A stretch of DNA of 64,000 bases from Microbacterium oleivorans (GTDB lineage Bacteria; Actinomycetota; Actinomycetes; Actinomycetales; Microbacteriaceae). Where the stretch lies: contig NZ_JAMBOV010000006.1 of NCBI RefSeq assembly GCF_023715745.1, positions 108,816 through 172,815 on the forward strand, read 5' to 3'. Below are positions 45,191 to 54,257 of this stretch, piece by piece (position 1 is the first letter of the stretch; every line of letters begins with the position of its first letter). The notes below the pieces were generated by a model that did no database searches, was not told the DNA's origin, and was given only the letters and a program-made list of their open reading frames with translations. A program made the translations under genes and the position numbers.

Positions 45191-46642
45191 ATGTCTGTGA
45201 GCTTCGAGACCACCCAGAGCGTCGCGATCATCGGCGGCGGCCCCGGCGGATACGAGGCGGCTCTCGCAGCGGCCCAGCTGGGTGCCGAGGTGACCCTCGT
45301 CGAACGAGCCGGCATCGGCGGATCCGCGGTCATCACCGACGTCGTCCCCTCCAAGACCCTCATCGCCACCGCCGATGCCGCCGTGGCCATCCGCGGCGCG
45401 TCGGACCTCGGGGTGCAGCTGTTCGCGCGCGGCGACAGCGGCAAGCCGCTGAAGCCCGAGATCGCCATCAACCTGGGGGCGGTCAACAAGCGGCTCCTCT
45501 CGCTCGCCCGTCAGCAGTCCGACGACCAGCGCGCGCAGCTGGTGGATGCCGGGGTCCGCATCATCTCGGGCCACGGCCGCCTCGATGGCACGCACGCCGT
45601 CGTCGTCTCCACCGGCCCCGGCGGTACCGACTTCGACCGCATCGAAGCCGACACCCTCGTCGTCTCGGTCGGCGCTTCGCCACGGGAGCTCGACAGCGCG
45701 AAGCCGGACGGGGAACGCATCCTCACATGGACGCAGCTCTACAACATGTCCTCGCTGCCGGAGCACCTGATCGTGGTCGGCTCGGGCGTGACCGGTGCCG
45801 AGTTCGCCGGCGCCTACATGAACCTCGGCTCGAAGGTCACGCTGATCTCCAGCCGCGACCAGGTCCTCCCCGGTGAGGACTCCGATGCGGCCGCCGTCAT
45901 CGAGAAGGTCTTCACCCGCGGCGGCATGGAGGTGCTCTCCAAGTCCCGCGCCGAGAAGGTCGAGCGCACGAAGGACGGCGTCATCGCGACGCTGTCCGAC
46001 GGCCGCACCGTCGAGGGCAGCCACTGTCTGATGGCCGTCGGGTCCATCCCGAACACCGCCGGCATCGGCCTGGAGGAGGCGGGCGTCCAGCTCACCGACT
46101 CGGGACACATCCAGGTCAACCGGGTCGCGCGCACCTCGGTCCCGAACATCTACGCGGCCGGCGACTGCACGACGTTCCTGCCCCTCGCCTCGGTCGCGGC
46201 GATGCAGGGTCGCATGGCGGTCTTCCACGCCCTCGGCGACACCGTCATCCCGCTCGAGAAGCAGCGGGTCACGGCCAACATCTTCACCGCGCCCGAGATC
46301 GCGACGGTCGGGCGTCAGGAGCGGGACATCGAATCGGGTGCGGTCAACGGCACCGTCCACAAGCTCCCGCTCGCCGCCAACGCGCGCGCCAAGATGATGG
46401 GCGTCAAGGACGGCTTCGTGAAGATCATCGCCCGGGAGGGCTCGGGCACTGTGATCGGCGGTGTCATCGTCGCCCCGCGCGCGTCGGAGCTGATCTACCC
46501 CATCGCGATCGCGGTCGAGCGGCGCCTCACCGTCGACCAGCTCTCGCGCGTGTTCGCGGTGTTCCCCTCGCTCGCCGGCAGCATCACCGATGCGACGCGC
46601 GCCATGCACCAGGTCGCCCGCGACGAGGACACCTACAGCTGA
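45191..46642 (+). CDS. lpdA: LpdA-type flavoprotein (NAD(P)H:quinone reductase), redox-inactive disulfide reductase homologue
   Basis: A 483-residue FAD protein with the lipoamide-dehydrogenase fold. The FAD motif SVAIIGGGPGGYEAALAAAQLGA is at residues 10-32, the NAD(P) motif LIVVGSGVTGAEFAGAYMNLG near 193-213, and the second FAD motif IYAAGDCTTF near 320. The region that normally holds the redox CxxxxC reads IGGSAVITDVVPSKTLI, with no cysteine. It therefore cannot be a lipoamide dehydrogenase and matches mycobacterial LpdA, which reduces quinones. The ATG at 45191 is chosen by GGAAG spacing. It is divergent from punA. Confidence 0.88.
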   Translation: MSVSFETTQSVAIIGGGPGGYEAALAAAQLGAEVTLVERAGIGGSAVITDVVPSKTLIATADAAVAIRGASDLGVQLFARGDSGKPLKPEIAINLGAVNKRLLSLARQQSDDQRAQLVDAGVRIISGHGRLDGTHAVVVSTGPGGTDFDRIEADTLVVSVGASPRELDSAKPDGERILTWTQLYNMSSLPEHLIVVGSGVTGAEFAGAYMNLGSKVTLISSRDQVLPGEDSDAAAVIEKVFTRGGMEVLSKSRAEKVERTKDGVIATLSDGRTVEGSHCLMAVGSIPNTAGIGLEEAGVQLTDSGHIQVNRVARTSVPNIYAAGDCTTFLPLASVAAMQGRMAVFHALGDTVIPLEKQRVTANIFTAPEIATVGRQERDIESGAVNGTVHKLPLAANARAKMMGVKDGFVKIIAREGSGTVIGGVIVAPRASELIYPIAIAVERRLTVDQLSRVFAVFPSLAGSITDATRAMHQVARDEDTYS

Positions 46643-46651
46643 TCCACGCGG

Positions 46652-46945
46652 TCAGGGGGCGGTGATCGTCGTCACGTACAGGAAGGTGGTCGCCGGCGCA
46701 GTGCCGGTCGCCGAGACCGCTTTCGCAGCCGGGTCGCCGACGCCGATCCGATGCGGCTCGGTGTCGCAGACGATGTCCTGCGTCAGGGTCATCTGACCGC
46801 CGTCCGCCGTCATCAGATTCACCGTGACGGTGGCGGTCAGGCCGTCGCCGCCGAAACACCGGGCATCTGCACCGACGATCCCGGCAGGCTCCTCGAAGTC
46901 CGCCCTCACGTCGTTCGCCCCTCTGACCGAGGGCCCGATCCGCAT
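46652..46945 (-). CDS. Small orphan reading frame, possible remnant of a secreted protein
   Basis: A 97-codon frame in the 350-base gap between lpdA and the carboxylase gene, with strongly coding-like GC-rich third positions. The product is rich in Thr/Val/Ala and predicted beta structure. It has two cysteines (ARCFGGDG and DIVCDTEP) that could pair outside the cell. No signal peptide or ribosome-binding site is evident at the ATG. The open frame extends upstream for at least 20 more codons into the end of the carboxylase gene, so it may be the tail of a truncated gene. No function is recognised. Confidence 0.45.
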   Translation of the reverse strand: MRIGPSVRGANDVRADFEEPAGIVGADARCFGGDGLTATVTVNLMTADGGQMTLTQDIVCDTEPHRIGVGDPAAKAVSATGTAPATTFLYVTTITAP

Positions 46946-46992
46946 GCCCGTCAGCAGGACCGCGTGCGCGGCGGTGGCGAGGCCCGGCGGAG

Positions 46993-48774
46993 TCAGGAGA
47001 TGGTGAGGAGCTGGTGCCCCGCCGAGACCGTCGCGCCGGGCTGGGCGTTGATGGCGCCGATGACGCCGTCCTTGTGCGCCTGGATGGGCTGCTCCATCTT
47101 CATCGCCTCGAGGACGACGACCAGGTCGCCCTTGACGACCTGCTGTCCCTCCTCGACGGCGATCTTGACGACGGTGGCCTGCATCGGCGAGGCGACGGTG
47201 TCGCCGCTCGCACCCGAGACACCGCTCGCGGCGTGCGACCGACGGGAGGGCGGCACGGCGACGGGACGGCCTGCCGCAGCGGGCACGTGCGCCAGCCGAT
47301 CGGGGAGGCTCACCTCCAGTCGCTTACCGGCGACCTCGACGACGACGGTGTGACGCCCCTCGGGTTCGGCGGCGGGTCCGGCTTCGCCGTCCCAGGCGGG
47401 GATGTCGTTGTGGAACTCGGTCTCGATCCACCGCGTGAAGACGCCGAAGGTGCCGTCCTCGGCTGTGAACGCCGGATCGCGGACGACCTTGCGGTGGAAG
47501 GGGAGAACCGTGGGCATCCCGGCGACCTCGAACTCGTCGAGCGCGCGACGGGAGCGTTCGAGGGCCTCCTCGCGGGTGCGTCCGGTGACGATCAGCTTGC
47601 CCAGGAGCGAATCGAAGGCTCCCGATACGCTGTCGCCGGCGGTCACACCGGAGTCCAGGCGGACGCCGGGCCCGCCGAACGTCTTGAAGACGTGGATGTC
47701 GCCGGGGGCGGGGAGGAACCCGCGACCGGGGTCCTCGCCGTTGATGCGGAACTCGAACGAGTGGCCGACCGGCTCCGGGTCGCCGTAGTCCAGCGTGCCG
47801 CCCTCGGCGATGCGGAACTGCTCGCGGACGAGGTCGATGCCGGTCACCTCTTCGGAGACGGGGTGCTCGACCTGCAGGCGGGTGTTCACCTCGAGGAACG
47901 AGATCGTCCCGTCGGCGCCGATGAGGAACTCGCACGTGCCCGCACCGACGTATCCGACCTCCTTCAGGATCGCCTTCGATGCGGCGTACAGGATCTCGTT
48001 CTGCTCAGCGGTCAGGAAGGGGGCGGGCGCCTCCTCGACGAGCTTCTGGTGGCGGCGCTGCAGCGAGCAGTCGCGCGTCGAGACCACGACGACGTTGCCC
48101 GCGGCATCCGCGAGGCACTGCGTCTCGACATGGCGCGGCTTGTCGAGGTACTTCTCGACGAAGCACTCGCCGCGACCGAACGCCGCGATCGCCTCACGGG
48201 TGGCGGACTCGAAGAGCTCCTCGACCTCGTCGAACTCGCGGGCGACCTTCAGCCCGCGCCCGCCGCCGCCGTAGGCGGCCTTGATCGCGATGGGCAGGCC
48301 GAACTCGCGCGCGAACGCGATGACCTCGTCGGCTCCCTCGACGGGCCCGGGAGTCCCAGGGGCCAGCGGCGCGCCGACCTTCTCGGCGACGTGGCGCGCG
48401 GTCACCTTGTCACCGAGTGCCTCGATGGCCTCGGGGGAGGGGCCGATCCAGACCAGACCCGCACCGATCACGGCGCGGGCGAAGTCGGCGTTCTCGGCGA
48501 GGAAGCCGTAGCCGGGGTGGACGGCGTCGGCACCGGAGCGGCGCGCCACGGACAGGATCTTCTCGATCGAGAGATACGTCTCGGCGCTCGTCGACCCGCC
48601 CAGGCCGTACGCCTCATCGGCCAGGCGGGCGTGCATGGCGTCGCGGTCCTGGTCGGCGTAGACCGCCACCGACGACTTCCCCGAGTCGCGGGCAGCGCGG
48701 ATGATCCGCACCGCGATCTCGCCTCGGTTGGCGATCAGCACTTTCGAGATTCCGGTGGTCACGCTCTGAGGCAT
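46993..48774 (-). CDS. accA3: Acyl-CoA carboxylase alpha chain (biotin carboxylase plus BCCP)
   Basis: A 593-residue fusion. The biotin carboxylase part (about 1-455) has [20 protein letters not shown], the ATP-grasp loop [13 protein letters not shown], and [18 protein letters not shown]. The C-terminal BCCP domain carries the biotinylated lysine, Lys559, in LEAMKMEQP. It charges biotin with bicarbonate for the carboxyltransferase AccD, making malonyl-CoA or methylmalonyl-CoA for fatty-acid synthesis. The ATG is fixed by TAGGCT seven bases upstream. Confidence 0.95.
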   Translation of the reverse strand: MPQSVTTGISKVLIANRGEIAVRIIRAARDSGKSSVAVYADQDRDAMHARLADEAYGLGGSTSAETYLSIEKILSVARRSGADAVHPGYGFLAENADFARAVIGAGLVWIGPSPEAIEALGDKVTARHVAEKVGAPLAPGTPGPVEGADEVIAFAREFGLPIAIKAAYGGGGRGLKVAREFDEVEELFESATREAIAAFGRGECFVEKYLDKPRHVETQCLADAAGNVVVVSTRDCSLQRRHQKLVEEAPAPFLTAEQNEILYAASKAILKEVGYVGAGTCEFLIGADGTISFLEVNTRLQVEHPVSEEVTGIDLVREQFRIAEGGTLDYGDPEPVGHSFEFRINGEDPGRGFLPAPGDIHVFKTFGGPGVRLDSGVTAGDSVSGAFDSLLGKLIVTGRTREEALERSRRALDEFEVAGMPTVLPFHRKVVRDPAFTAEDGTFGVFTRWIETEFHNDIPAWDGEAGPAAEPEGRHTVVVEVAGKRLEVSLPDRLAHVPAAAGRPVAVPPSRRSHAASGVSGASGDTVASPMQATVVKIAVEEGQQVVKGDLVVVLEAMKMEQPIQAHKDGVIGAINAQPGATVSAGHQLLTIS

Positions 48775-48781
48775 GGCTTCG

Positions 48782-48787
48782 AGCCTA
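48782..48787 (-). promoter_or_regulatory. -10 element of leaderless start (TAGGCT)
   Basis: TAGGCT on the minus strand ends seven bases before the ATG at 48774 of the biotin carboxylase gene. Confidence 0.6.
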
Positions 48788-48855
48788 CCCAGGAGCGGGG
48801 CCGCTCCTTTGGATCACTCGCACAAGATCATCGGGGTTTCGTGTCGCGGGATCCA

Positions 48856-49512
48856 CTAAGAGGACGTGTCGTCCACCCGGTTCCACAGCGAGGTCCACTC
48901 GACGCCGAGCTCCTGGACCAACCGCCTCAGAGTCGACAGCGACATCCCGACGACCGTGGACGGGTCGCCCTCCACCCGCTCGACGAACGCGCCGCCGAGA
49001 CTGTCGACCGTGAAGGCGCCTGCAACGAGCAGGGGCTCTCCCGTGGCCACGTACGCGTCGATCTCGGCATCCGTCACGTCGGCGGCGAAGGACACGGATG
49101 CCGCGGCCACCGCGTGCGCCTCGACGGGCACCGCGCCGGGGCGGACGAGGAAGACGCTGTGACCGGAGTGCAGGATGCCGGTGCGACCCCGCATGGACTG
49201 CCACCGGGCGCGAGCCGACTCGGGCGTGTACGGCTTGCCCAGGATCTCGCCGTCGAGCTCGAACATGGAGTCACCGCCCACGACGATGCCCTCGAACCCC
49301 TCGTCGGCGAGCGTTGCGGCGACGTCTGCGGCCTTGCGCCGTGCGAGCAGCAGCACGTGCTCCTCGGGGGACAGAATGCGGTCCTCTTCCGCCTCGACGG
49401 CGGCGATCACGGCCTCCTCGTCGACCCGCGGCGCCCGGGTCGACGGTTCGATGCCGACCTGGCGCAGCAGTATGAGTCGAGCGGGGGAGGTTGAGGCCAG
49501 GCACACGCGCAT
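48856..49512 (-). CDS. maf: Maf-family nucleotide pyrophosphatase
   Basis: A 218-residue house-cleaning nucleoside triphosphate pyrophosphatase. The N-terminal signature CLASTSPARLILLRQVGI, a VDEEAV segment, VVGGDSMFELDGEILGKPYTPESAR and the C-terminal GGAFVERVEGDPSTVVGMSLSTL match the family. The ATG at 49510-49512 is preferred over a GTG three codons earlier because TAGCGT ends seven bases upstream. The same neighbour order (maf near accE/accA3) is known in mycobacteria. Confidence 0.92.
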   Translation of the reverse strand: MRVCLASTSPARLILLRQVGIEPSTRAPRVDEEAVIAAVEAEEDRILSPEEHVLLLARRKAADVAATLADEGFEGIVVGGDSMFELDGEILGKPYTPESARARWQSMRGRTGILHSGHSVFLVRPGAVPVEAHAVAAASVSFAADVTDAEIDAYVATGEPLLVAGAFTVDSLGGAFVERVEGDPSTVVGMSLSTLRRLVQELGVEWTSLWNRVDDTSS

Positions 49513-49519
49513 ACCGTCC

Positions 49520-49525
49520 ACGCTA
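49520..49525 (-). promoter_or_regulatory. -10 element of leaderless start (TAGCGT)
   Basis: TAGCGT on the minus strand ends seven bases before the ATG at 49512 of maf. Confidence 0.55.
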
Positions 49526-49571
49526 GCTGCGCGAGAGGCAGTCGATGACTGTTCGGCGCGACCCGGTGTGA

Positions 49572-49577
49572 CAGCAT
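49572..49577 (+). promoter_or_regulatory. Probable -10 of leaderless start (CAGCAT)
   Basis: CAGCAT ends six bases before the ATG at 49584. It deviates from TANNNT at the first base, so this is tentative. Confidence 0.35.
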
Positions 49578-49583
49578 CGAAGG

Positions 49584-50864
49584 ATGCAACCCGGAGACCT
49601 CCTCGACCTCGAGATCACGGCCGTCGCGCACGGGGGTGTCTTCGTCGCCCGGCACGAGAACCGGGTGGTCTTCGTCTCCGATGCGATCCCCGGCGAGCGC
49701 GTGCGTGTCGCCCTCACGGACACGCGGAAGGAGTCCTTCTGGCGCGGTGACACCGTCGAGGTGCTGGATGCGTCGCCGCACCGCCGTCCGCACGTGTGGG
49801 CGCCTGCCGACGTGAGTACGCCTCCGGAGTCCCGCCCCGGCGGCGCCGACTTCGGCCACATCTCCCTCGCCCACCAGCGCGAGCTCAAGGCGGAGGTCCT
49901 CCGCGACGCGCTCGCCCGCTTCGCCGGCTCCGTTGCTCCCGTGACCATCGAGCCGCCGCTCCCGCAGACCATCGGCGACCGCGTCGTCGAAGAGTCCGAG
50001 GACGGCGCGCGCTGGCGGACGCGCGTGAGCCTGCACGTGGACGAGGAGGGGCGCATCGGCCCCTTCGCGGCCCGGAGCCATCGAGTCATCCCCGTCGACG
50101 ATCTGCCGCTGGCCACTGCCGGTATCGCCCGTGCGGCGAGCCGGCGGCGCGGAGGCGCGCCGGGACGACTCGATCTCGTGCAGCCCGCGGACGGGCGCGT
50201 CCGCGTCATCCCCCGTGCGGAGTCCGGTCGCTCACGCCGACCGGTGCCCGTCGATCCGGCCGCCCGCGAAGTGGTCGTCGAGCGCGTCGGCGACCGGGAG
50301 TTCCGCGTCGACGCGGGCGGCTTCTGGCAGGTCCATCGTCTGGCCGCGGGCACCCTCCACGATGCCGTCGCGGGGGGTGTCGCCGACGGCGTCGACCCCG
50401 ACGGCTGGCACCTCGACCTCTACGGCGGGGTCGGCCTGCTCGCCGCATCCGTCGCGGGTGTCGGCGGCCCCACCACCCGGATCACCTCGGTGGAGTCGGA
50501 CCCGCGTGCGACCGAGCACGCGGGCGAGAACCTGGCGGCGTGGATCGGCGCACGAGCCGAGACCGGTCGCGTCGATCGTTGGCTCCAAAATCTCGCTGAG
50601 ACGGCGACGCCTGCTCAGCGCGCTCGCCTCGCGCGCGGCACGGTGGTACTCGATCCGCCCCGTGCGGGAGCCGGTCGCGACGTCGTCGAGCGCCTCGTCG
50701 GACTCTCCCCGGCACGCATCGTCTACGTCGCCTGCGATCCGGTCGCCCTCGCCCGTGACCTCGGGACCTTCGCTGCGCACGGGTACACGACACCCTCGGT
50801 GCGCGCCCTCGATCTGTTCCCGCACTCGCACCACGTCGAGGCGATCGCCGTGTTGACCCGGTGA
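49584..50864 (+). CDS. TrmA-family class I SAM-dependent RNA methyltransferase with TRAM domain
   Basis: A 426-residue methyltransferase probably acting on uracil-5 of rRNA or tRNA (RlmC/RlmD/TrmA group). An N-terminal TRAM domain (about 1-60) binds RNA. FWQVH, the SAM motif LDLYGGVGLLAAS near residue 275, VLDPPRAGAG near 355 and the catalytic-cysteine loop VYVACDPVALARDL follow. No iron-sulfur cysteine cluster is seen between TRAM and the catalytic domain, unlike RlmD. The exact target base cannot be told. Confidence 0.88.
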   Translation: MQPGDLLDLEITAVAHGGVFVARHENRVVFVSDAIPGERVRVALTDTRKESFWRGDTVEVLDASPHRRPHVWAPADVSTPPESRPGGADFGHISLAHQRELKAEVLRDALARFAGSVAPVTIEPPLPQTIGDRVVEESEDGARWRTRVSLHVDEEGRIGPFAARSHRVIPVDDLPLATAGIARAASRRRGGAPGRLDLVQPADGRVRVIPRAESGRSRRPVPVDPAAREVVVERVGDREFRVDAGGFWQVHRLAAGTLHDAVAGGVADGVDPDGWHLDLYGGVGLLAASVAGVGGPTTRITSVESDPRATEHAGENLAAWIGARAETGRVDRWLQNLAETATPAQRARLARGTVVLDPPRAGAGRDVVERLVGLSPARIVYVACDPVALARDLGTFAAHGYTTPSVRALDLFPHSHHVEAIAVLTR

Positions 50865-50868
50865 CGGC

Positions 50869-50874
50869 TATGGT
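50869..50874 (+). promoter_or_regulatory. -10 element of leaderless start (TATGGT)
   Basis: TATGGT ends six bases before the ATG at 50881 of the response regulator gene and overlaps the end region of the methyltransferase gene. Confidence 0.55.
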
Positions 50875-50880
50875 GAGCGC

Positions 50881-51537
50881 ATGATCCGCGTCGCTTTGAT
50901 CGACGACCATGAATCCGTGCGGCTCGGCCTCGAGGCCGCGTGCAGTCGTACGGATCACATGCGCGTCGTGTTCTCGGGCGAGAGCGTCGCGGCCTACCTC
51001 GACTGGCGCACCCTCACTCAGGAGAATCCGGCGGACGTCGTGGTCCTCGATCTCATGCTCGGCGACGGTGCGACCGTGACCGAAAATGTGACCCGCCTCG
51101 TCCACGACGGCTCACCCGTCATCATCCACAGCGTGGCCGATCGGCCTGCGGCCGTCCGTGAGGCGCTCGTGGCCGGTGCGGCGGGAGTCGTGAGCAAGGC
51201 GTCGCGGATCGACGACGTCATCTCCGCGATCGACACGGTCGCGCAGGGGCACGCACTCGACAACGTCGAGTGGGCGTCGGCTGTGGACGGCGACCGTGCG
51301 TTCGCCGACGCTCAGCTCTCGTCCCGGGAGCGCGACGTCCTGCGGCTGTACGCTGCGGGTCTGCCGCTCAAGACCGTCGCCGAGCGCCTCGGTGTGGCCT
51401 ACTCGACCGCGAAGGAGAACATCACCCGTGTGCGGGTGAAGTACGTCGAGGTCGGTCGTCCGGCACCCACCAAGGTGGATCTCCTCCGCCGCGCGATGGA
51501 GGACGGTCTGGTCGCGGAGGAACCCGGTGGCAGCTGA
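50881..51537 (+). CDS. Two-component response regulator, NarL/LuxR type
   Basis: A 218-residue regulator. The receiver domain has the acidic pair in ALIDDHESV, the phosphorylated Asp in VVVLDLMLGDG near residue 57, and the Lys in GVVSKASR near 104. The C-terminal LuxR-type helix-turn-helix runs LSSRERDVLRLYAAGLPLKTVAERLGVAYSTAKENITRVRVKY. It is followed by an overlapping histidine kinase gene, its likely partner. Target genes are unknown. Confidence 0.92.
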   Translation: MIRVALIDDHESVRLGLEAACSRTDHMRVVFSGESVAAYLDWRTLTQENPADVVVLDLMLGDGATVTENVTRLVHDGSPVIIHSVADRPAAVREALVAGAAGVVSKASRIDDVISAIDTVAQGHALDNVEWASAVDGDRAFADAQLSSRERDVLRLYAAGLPLKTVAERLGVAYSTAKENITRVRVKYVEVGRPAPTKVDLLRRAMEDGLVAEEPGGS

Positions 51538-52741
51538 GGCCGCGACGGCGGGGACTCTGACGATCCCGCCCGACTCGACCTTCTTCTCGCGGGAGAGGGT
51601 CGAGCGCATCCTCGCGCTCGTCGTCTCGGTGGGCTGTGCGATCCTCGGCTTCCAGTCCCTCTTCCACGCCCTCGGGTCCACGCAGGAGGCGCCGGCCTGG
51701 AACGTCGTGCTCACGGTCGTCACGTTCGGCCCGCTCGGCCTGATGATCGCGGCCGGAGTCGGCGGGCGGTTCTATCGCATCCCGGCAGCGGTCTTCGCGA
51801 TCGTCTTCCCGCTCGTGTTGATGGTCTGGCCGTTGGCGACGGCGGATCGCGAGACGACGGGCGCGGGGGAGCCGTGGATCTGGTATCTCCTCAATGTCGC
51901 CACGGTGGCGACGGCCCTCGTCTTCCCCCTGTGGTTGCAGTACACGTGGTGCGCGGCGATCCCGGTGCTCTACGGCGTCGTACGGCTCATCCAGATCGGC
52001 GTGGACGGGCCGAATGTGATCCTCGTCTCCCGTCAGGTCGTCTACGCGATCATCCTGGCAGTCGTCATGATCATGATCGGGTGGATGCTGCGTCTGCTCG
52101 CCGAACGGCTCGATCGCACCCGGGAAGCGGCGGTGCGCTCGTATGCCGCGGCCGCAGCCGCGGACGCCGTCGAGCAGGAGCGCATCTCGGTCGCCGCCCT
52201 GATGCACGACAGCGTCCTGGCCGCTCTGATCGCGGCGGAGCGCGCGTCCACGCCCCGTGAGCGCGATCTCGCGGTGGTGATGGCCCGCGACGCACTCACC
52301 CGGCTGGCGAACGCCGATCGTGAGGCGGAGGAAGGGCCGGACGAGCCGGTCGATCCTGCCTTCGTCGTCGAGGGGCTTCGTGAGGCGGCGCGTGAGCACG
52401 ACATCGATCTCGATGTCCGGGTGACCGTCGATCCGCGCGCGCAGTCGCTCCCGGGTCGCGTCGCACGTGCCCTCGTGCTGGCGGCCGATCAGGCGATCGT
52501 CAACTCCATCGAACACGCCGACGCCGTGGGCCTGCACGTCGAGGTCGGTGCCGACGATCGACGGATCGTCGTCCGGGTCGTCGACTCCGGCAAGGGCTTC
52601 GACGTCCACGCCGTCCCGGAGGACCGCCTCGGGATCAGCGGCTCGATCGTCGCTCGCACCGCCGCCGTCGGCGGGCAGGCGCTCGTTCGCAGTTCACGGC
52701 GTGGCACCGCGGTCGAGCTGCGATGGGAGTACCCGCGATGA
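51527..52741 (+). CDS. Sensor histidine kinase, HisKA_3/NarX-like
   Basis: A 404-residue membrane kinase. About five hydrophobic segments occupy residues 25-185, with no large extracellular domain. The phosphorylated histidine is in ISVAALMHDSVLAAL near residue 226. The N-box is LAADQAIVNSIEHADA near 320 and the G-box VDSGKGFDVHAVPEDRLGISGS follows. GGAGG stands six bases before the GTG, which overlaps the regulator gene by 11 bases. The lack of a periplasmic sensor suggests that it senses the membrane or an intramembrane signal. Confidence 0.9.
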   Translation: MAAEAATAGTLTIPPDSTFFSRERVERILALVVSVGCAILGFQSLFHALGSTQEAPAWNVVLTVVTFGPLGLMIAAGVGGRFYRIPAAVFAIVFPLVLMVWPLATADRETTGAGEPWIWYLLNVATVATALVFPLWLQYTWCAAIPVLYGVVRLIQIGVDGPNVILVSRQVVYAIILAVVMIMIGWMLRLLAERLDRTREAAVRSYAAAAAADAVEQERISVAALMHDSVLAALIAAERASTPRERDLAVVMARDALTRLANADREAEEGPDEPVDPAFVVEGLREAAREHDIDLDVRVTVDPRAQSLPGRVARALVLAADQAIVNSIEHADAVGLHVEVGADDRRIVVRVVDSGKGFDVHAVPEDRLGISGSIVARTAAVGGQALVRSSRRGTAVELRWEYPR

Positions 52742-53823
52742 ACGTGCGCGTGCAGACCGGCCTCTCGATCGTGGCGGTCGTCTTCACCGCCTACCTCGCT
52801 GTGGGCGGCCTCGTCTGGACGGCACCGGTGGCGCAGCCGGCGCTGTTCATCGCCGCGCTCTCGCTCTATCTGGTCACGACCTGGCTGTGTGTGTTCTGGG
52901 ACGTCGTGCCACGCTCGCCGGGCGCTGCGCCGTCTCCGGTCGCGTCGGAACCCGACGGGCTCCCTCGCGGCCCTTCGCTCCCGCTCTGGCTGTGTCTGCT
53001 GGTGCTCGGCACCACGGTCGCGGTGCCCTTCGCCACCTGGGCCGCCGTGGATGAGAGCCTTCGCCTCGCCACGTTCGCGACGTGGAGCCTGGGCGGCGTC
53101 GGCGCGCTCCTGACCATCGTGACCGTCCGTCGTCGTCCCCTGGTGGCGTGGATCGGCGTGATCCTCCTCGGGATCTCGTCGTCGTTCTGGATCGGCATCC
53201 TCGACTCCCTCGCTCTCGGGCTCGTCGGCGCCGCCGTGTGGGTCGTCGCGGCGCAGCTGCTCACGCGCCTCGTCGACCGGGCGGCGGTCGACACCGCTGA
53301 GCTGACCGGCATCCAACGTCGTTCCTTCGAATGGCTCGCGAGCCAGGAGGGTCGTCGCCGAGAGCGCCGTGTGCGGGTCCAGCAGGCCCTCGCGGTGGCG
53401 GGCCCGATCCTCATCCGCACGATCGAGTCGGACGGTGACCTCGAGCCCGACGAGCGCGAGCGCGCGCGTCTCGCGGAAGGATCCCTCCGCGACGAGCTGC
53501 GGGGACCGCGCCTCCTCGACGAAGCGGTGCGCGCGAGGTTGCAGGAGGCCCGGCTGCGCGGCAGCACCGTCACGGTGCTCGATGAGGGCGGGTTGGATGC
53601 CGCCGGCCCGGCCGCGCTCGACCGCATCCGGAGCGAGCTCGCCGACGCTCTGAGGGACGCGTCCTCGGAACGGATCTACATCCGGACCTCGCCGCACCCG
53701 CGTGTCGCGGTCACCGTCGTCGGTCGGTCCCGCCGGCGCGACGACCCCGATGGTGAGGAGGTCGTCGACCTCTGGCACGAGATCGCCCACCCGCGGCCGG
53801 TGGTCGACCGCCCCACGGCCTGA
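52738..53823 (+). CDS. Membrane protein with kinase-like C-terminus, third gene of two-component operon
   Basis: A 361-residue protein with six or seven hydrophobic segments in the first ~185 residues. A soluble part follows, with a coil (RRSFEWLASQEGRRRERRVRVQQ) where a kinase would have its dimerisation helices, and an LRDELRGPRLLDEAVRARLQEA plus GSTVTVLDEGGLDAAGPAAL pattern seen in degenerate actinobacterial kinases. No phosphorylatable histidine or N-box is found. The ATG overlaps the kinase stop (ATGA), so it is co-translated and may modulate that kinase. This role is inferred. Confidence 0.75.
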   Translation: MNVRVQTGLSIVAVVFTAYLAVGGLVWTAPVAQPALFIAALSLYLVTTWLCVFWDVVPRSPGAAPSPVASEPDGLPRGPSLPLWLCLLVLGTTVAVPFATWAAVDESLRLATFATWSLGGVGALLTIVTVRRRPLVAWIGVILLGISSSFWIGILDSLALGLVGAAVWVVAAQLLTRLVDRAAVDTAELTGIQRRSFEWLASQEGRRRERRVRVQQALAVAGPILIRTIESDGDLEPDERERARLAEGSLRDELRGPRLLDEAVRARLQEARLRGSTVTVLDEGGLDAAGPAALDRIRSELADALRDASSERIYIRTSPHPRVAVTVVGRSRRRDDPDGEEVVDLWHEIAHPRPVVDRPTA

Positions 53824-53848
53824 CATCGAACGCTCCGGAAGAAGAAGA

Positions 53849-53881
53849 GGCGAGGGGCGGCGAAGCCGCCCGCCCCTCGCC
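53849..53881 (+). terminator. Hairpin after the two-component operon
   Basis: GGCGAGGGGC pairs with GCCCCTCGCC, and GGC with GCC inside, leaving a four-base bulge. It begins 25 bases after the stop at 53823. There is no T-run, which is common for actinobacterial terminators. It could serve both convergent transcripts. Confidence 0.6.
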
Positions 53882-54030
53882 ATGCGAGTGGTTACCCGAA
53901 AACCGACCCGCACATGCCGATCCGCGCTCTGAGGGATACGGATCGACAGAACGCAGAAGCGTTCCAGCGCTATTAGTCTCTCTGATCGCGAAAAAAGTGT
54001 CTGTAGGTACTTTGGGGGACATGCGCGGCG
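53882..54030. other. AT-richer intergenic stretch between convergent genes
   Basis: About 150 bases between two 3' ends, visibly richer in A and T than the surroundings (AAAAAAGTGTCTGTAGG and GCGCTATTAGTCTC are examples). It has one small hairpin, GAACGC-AGAA-GCGTTC, at 53949-53964. I see no protein gene. A small RNA or a remnant of an older junction is possible; nothing firm can be said. Confidence 0.35.
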
Positions 54031-54257
54031 TCAGCCGGCCCAGCGCCCCCAGGGCACATCGCGGCGCAGGTCGTTCGCGACACCCCGGGCCGAGATGCGC
54101 CAGGCTGAGACGGTGGGCTCATCCGCGACCGCGGTGCTCGCTTCGTGGACCAGCGACTCGCTGACGACGGCGATCACCGCGGCGAGCTCCTCCGGAGTCG
54201 CCGAGCCGCGCCGCAGGCGGACGTGCGGCGCGTCCGCGGGGATGTCGTCGGGCTCGG

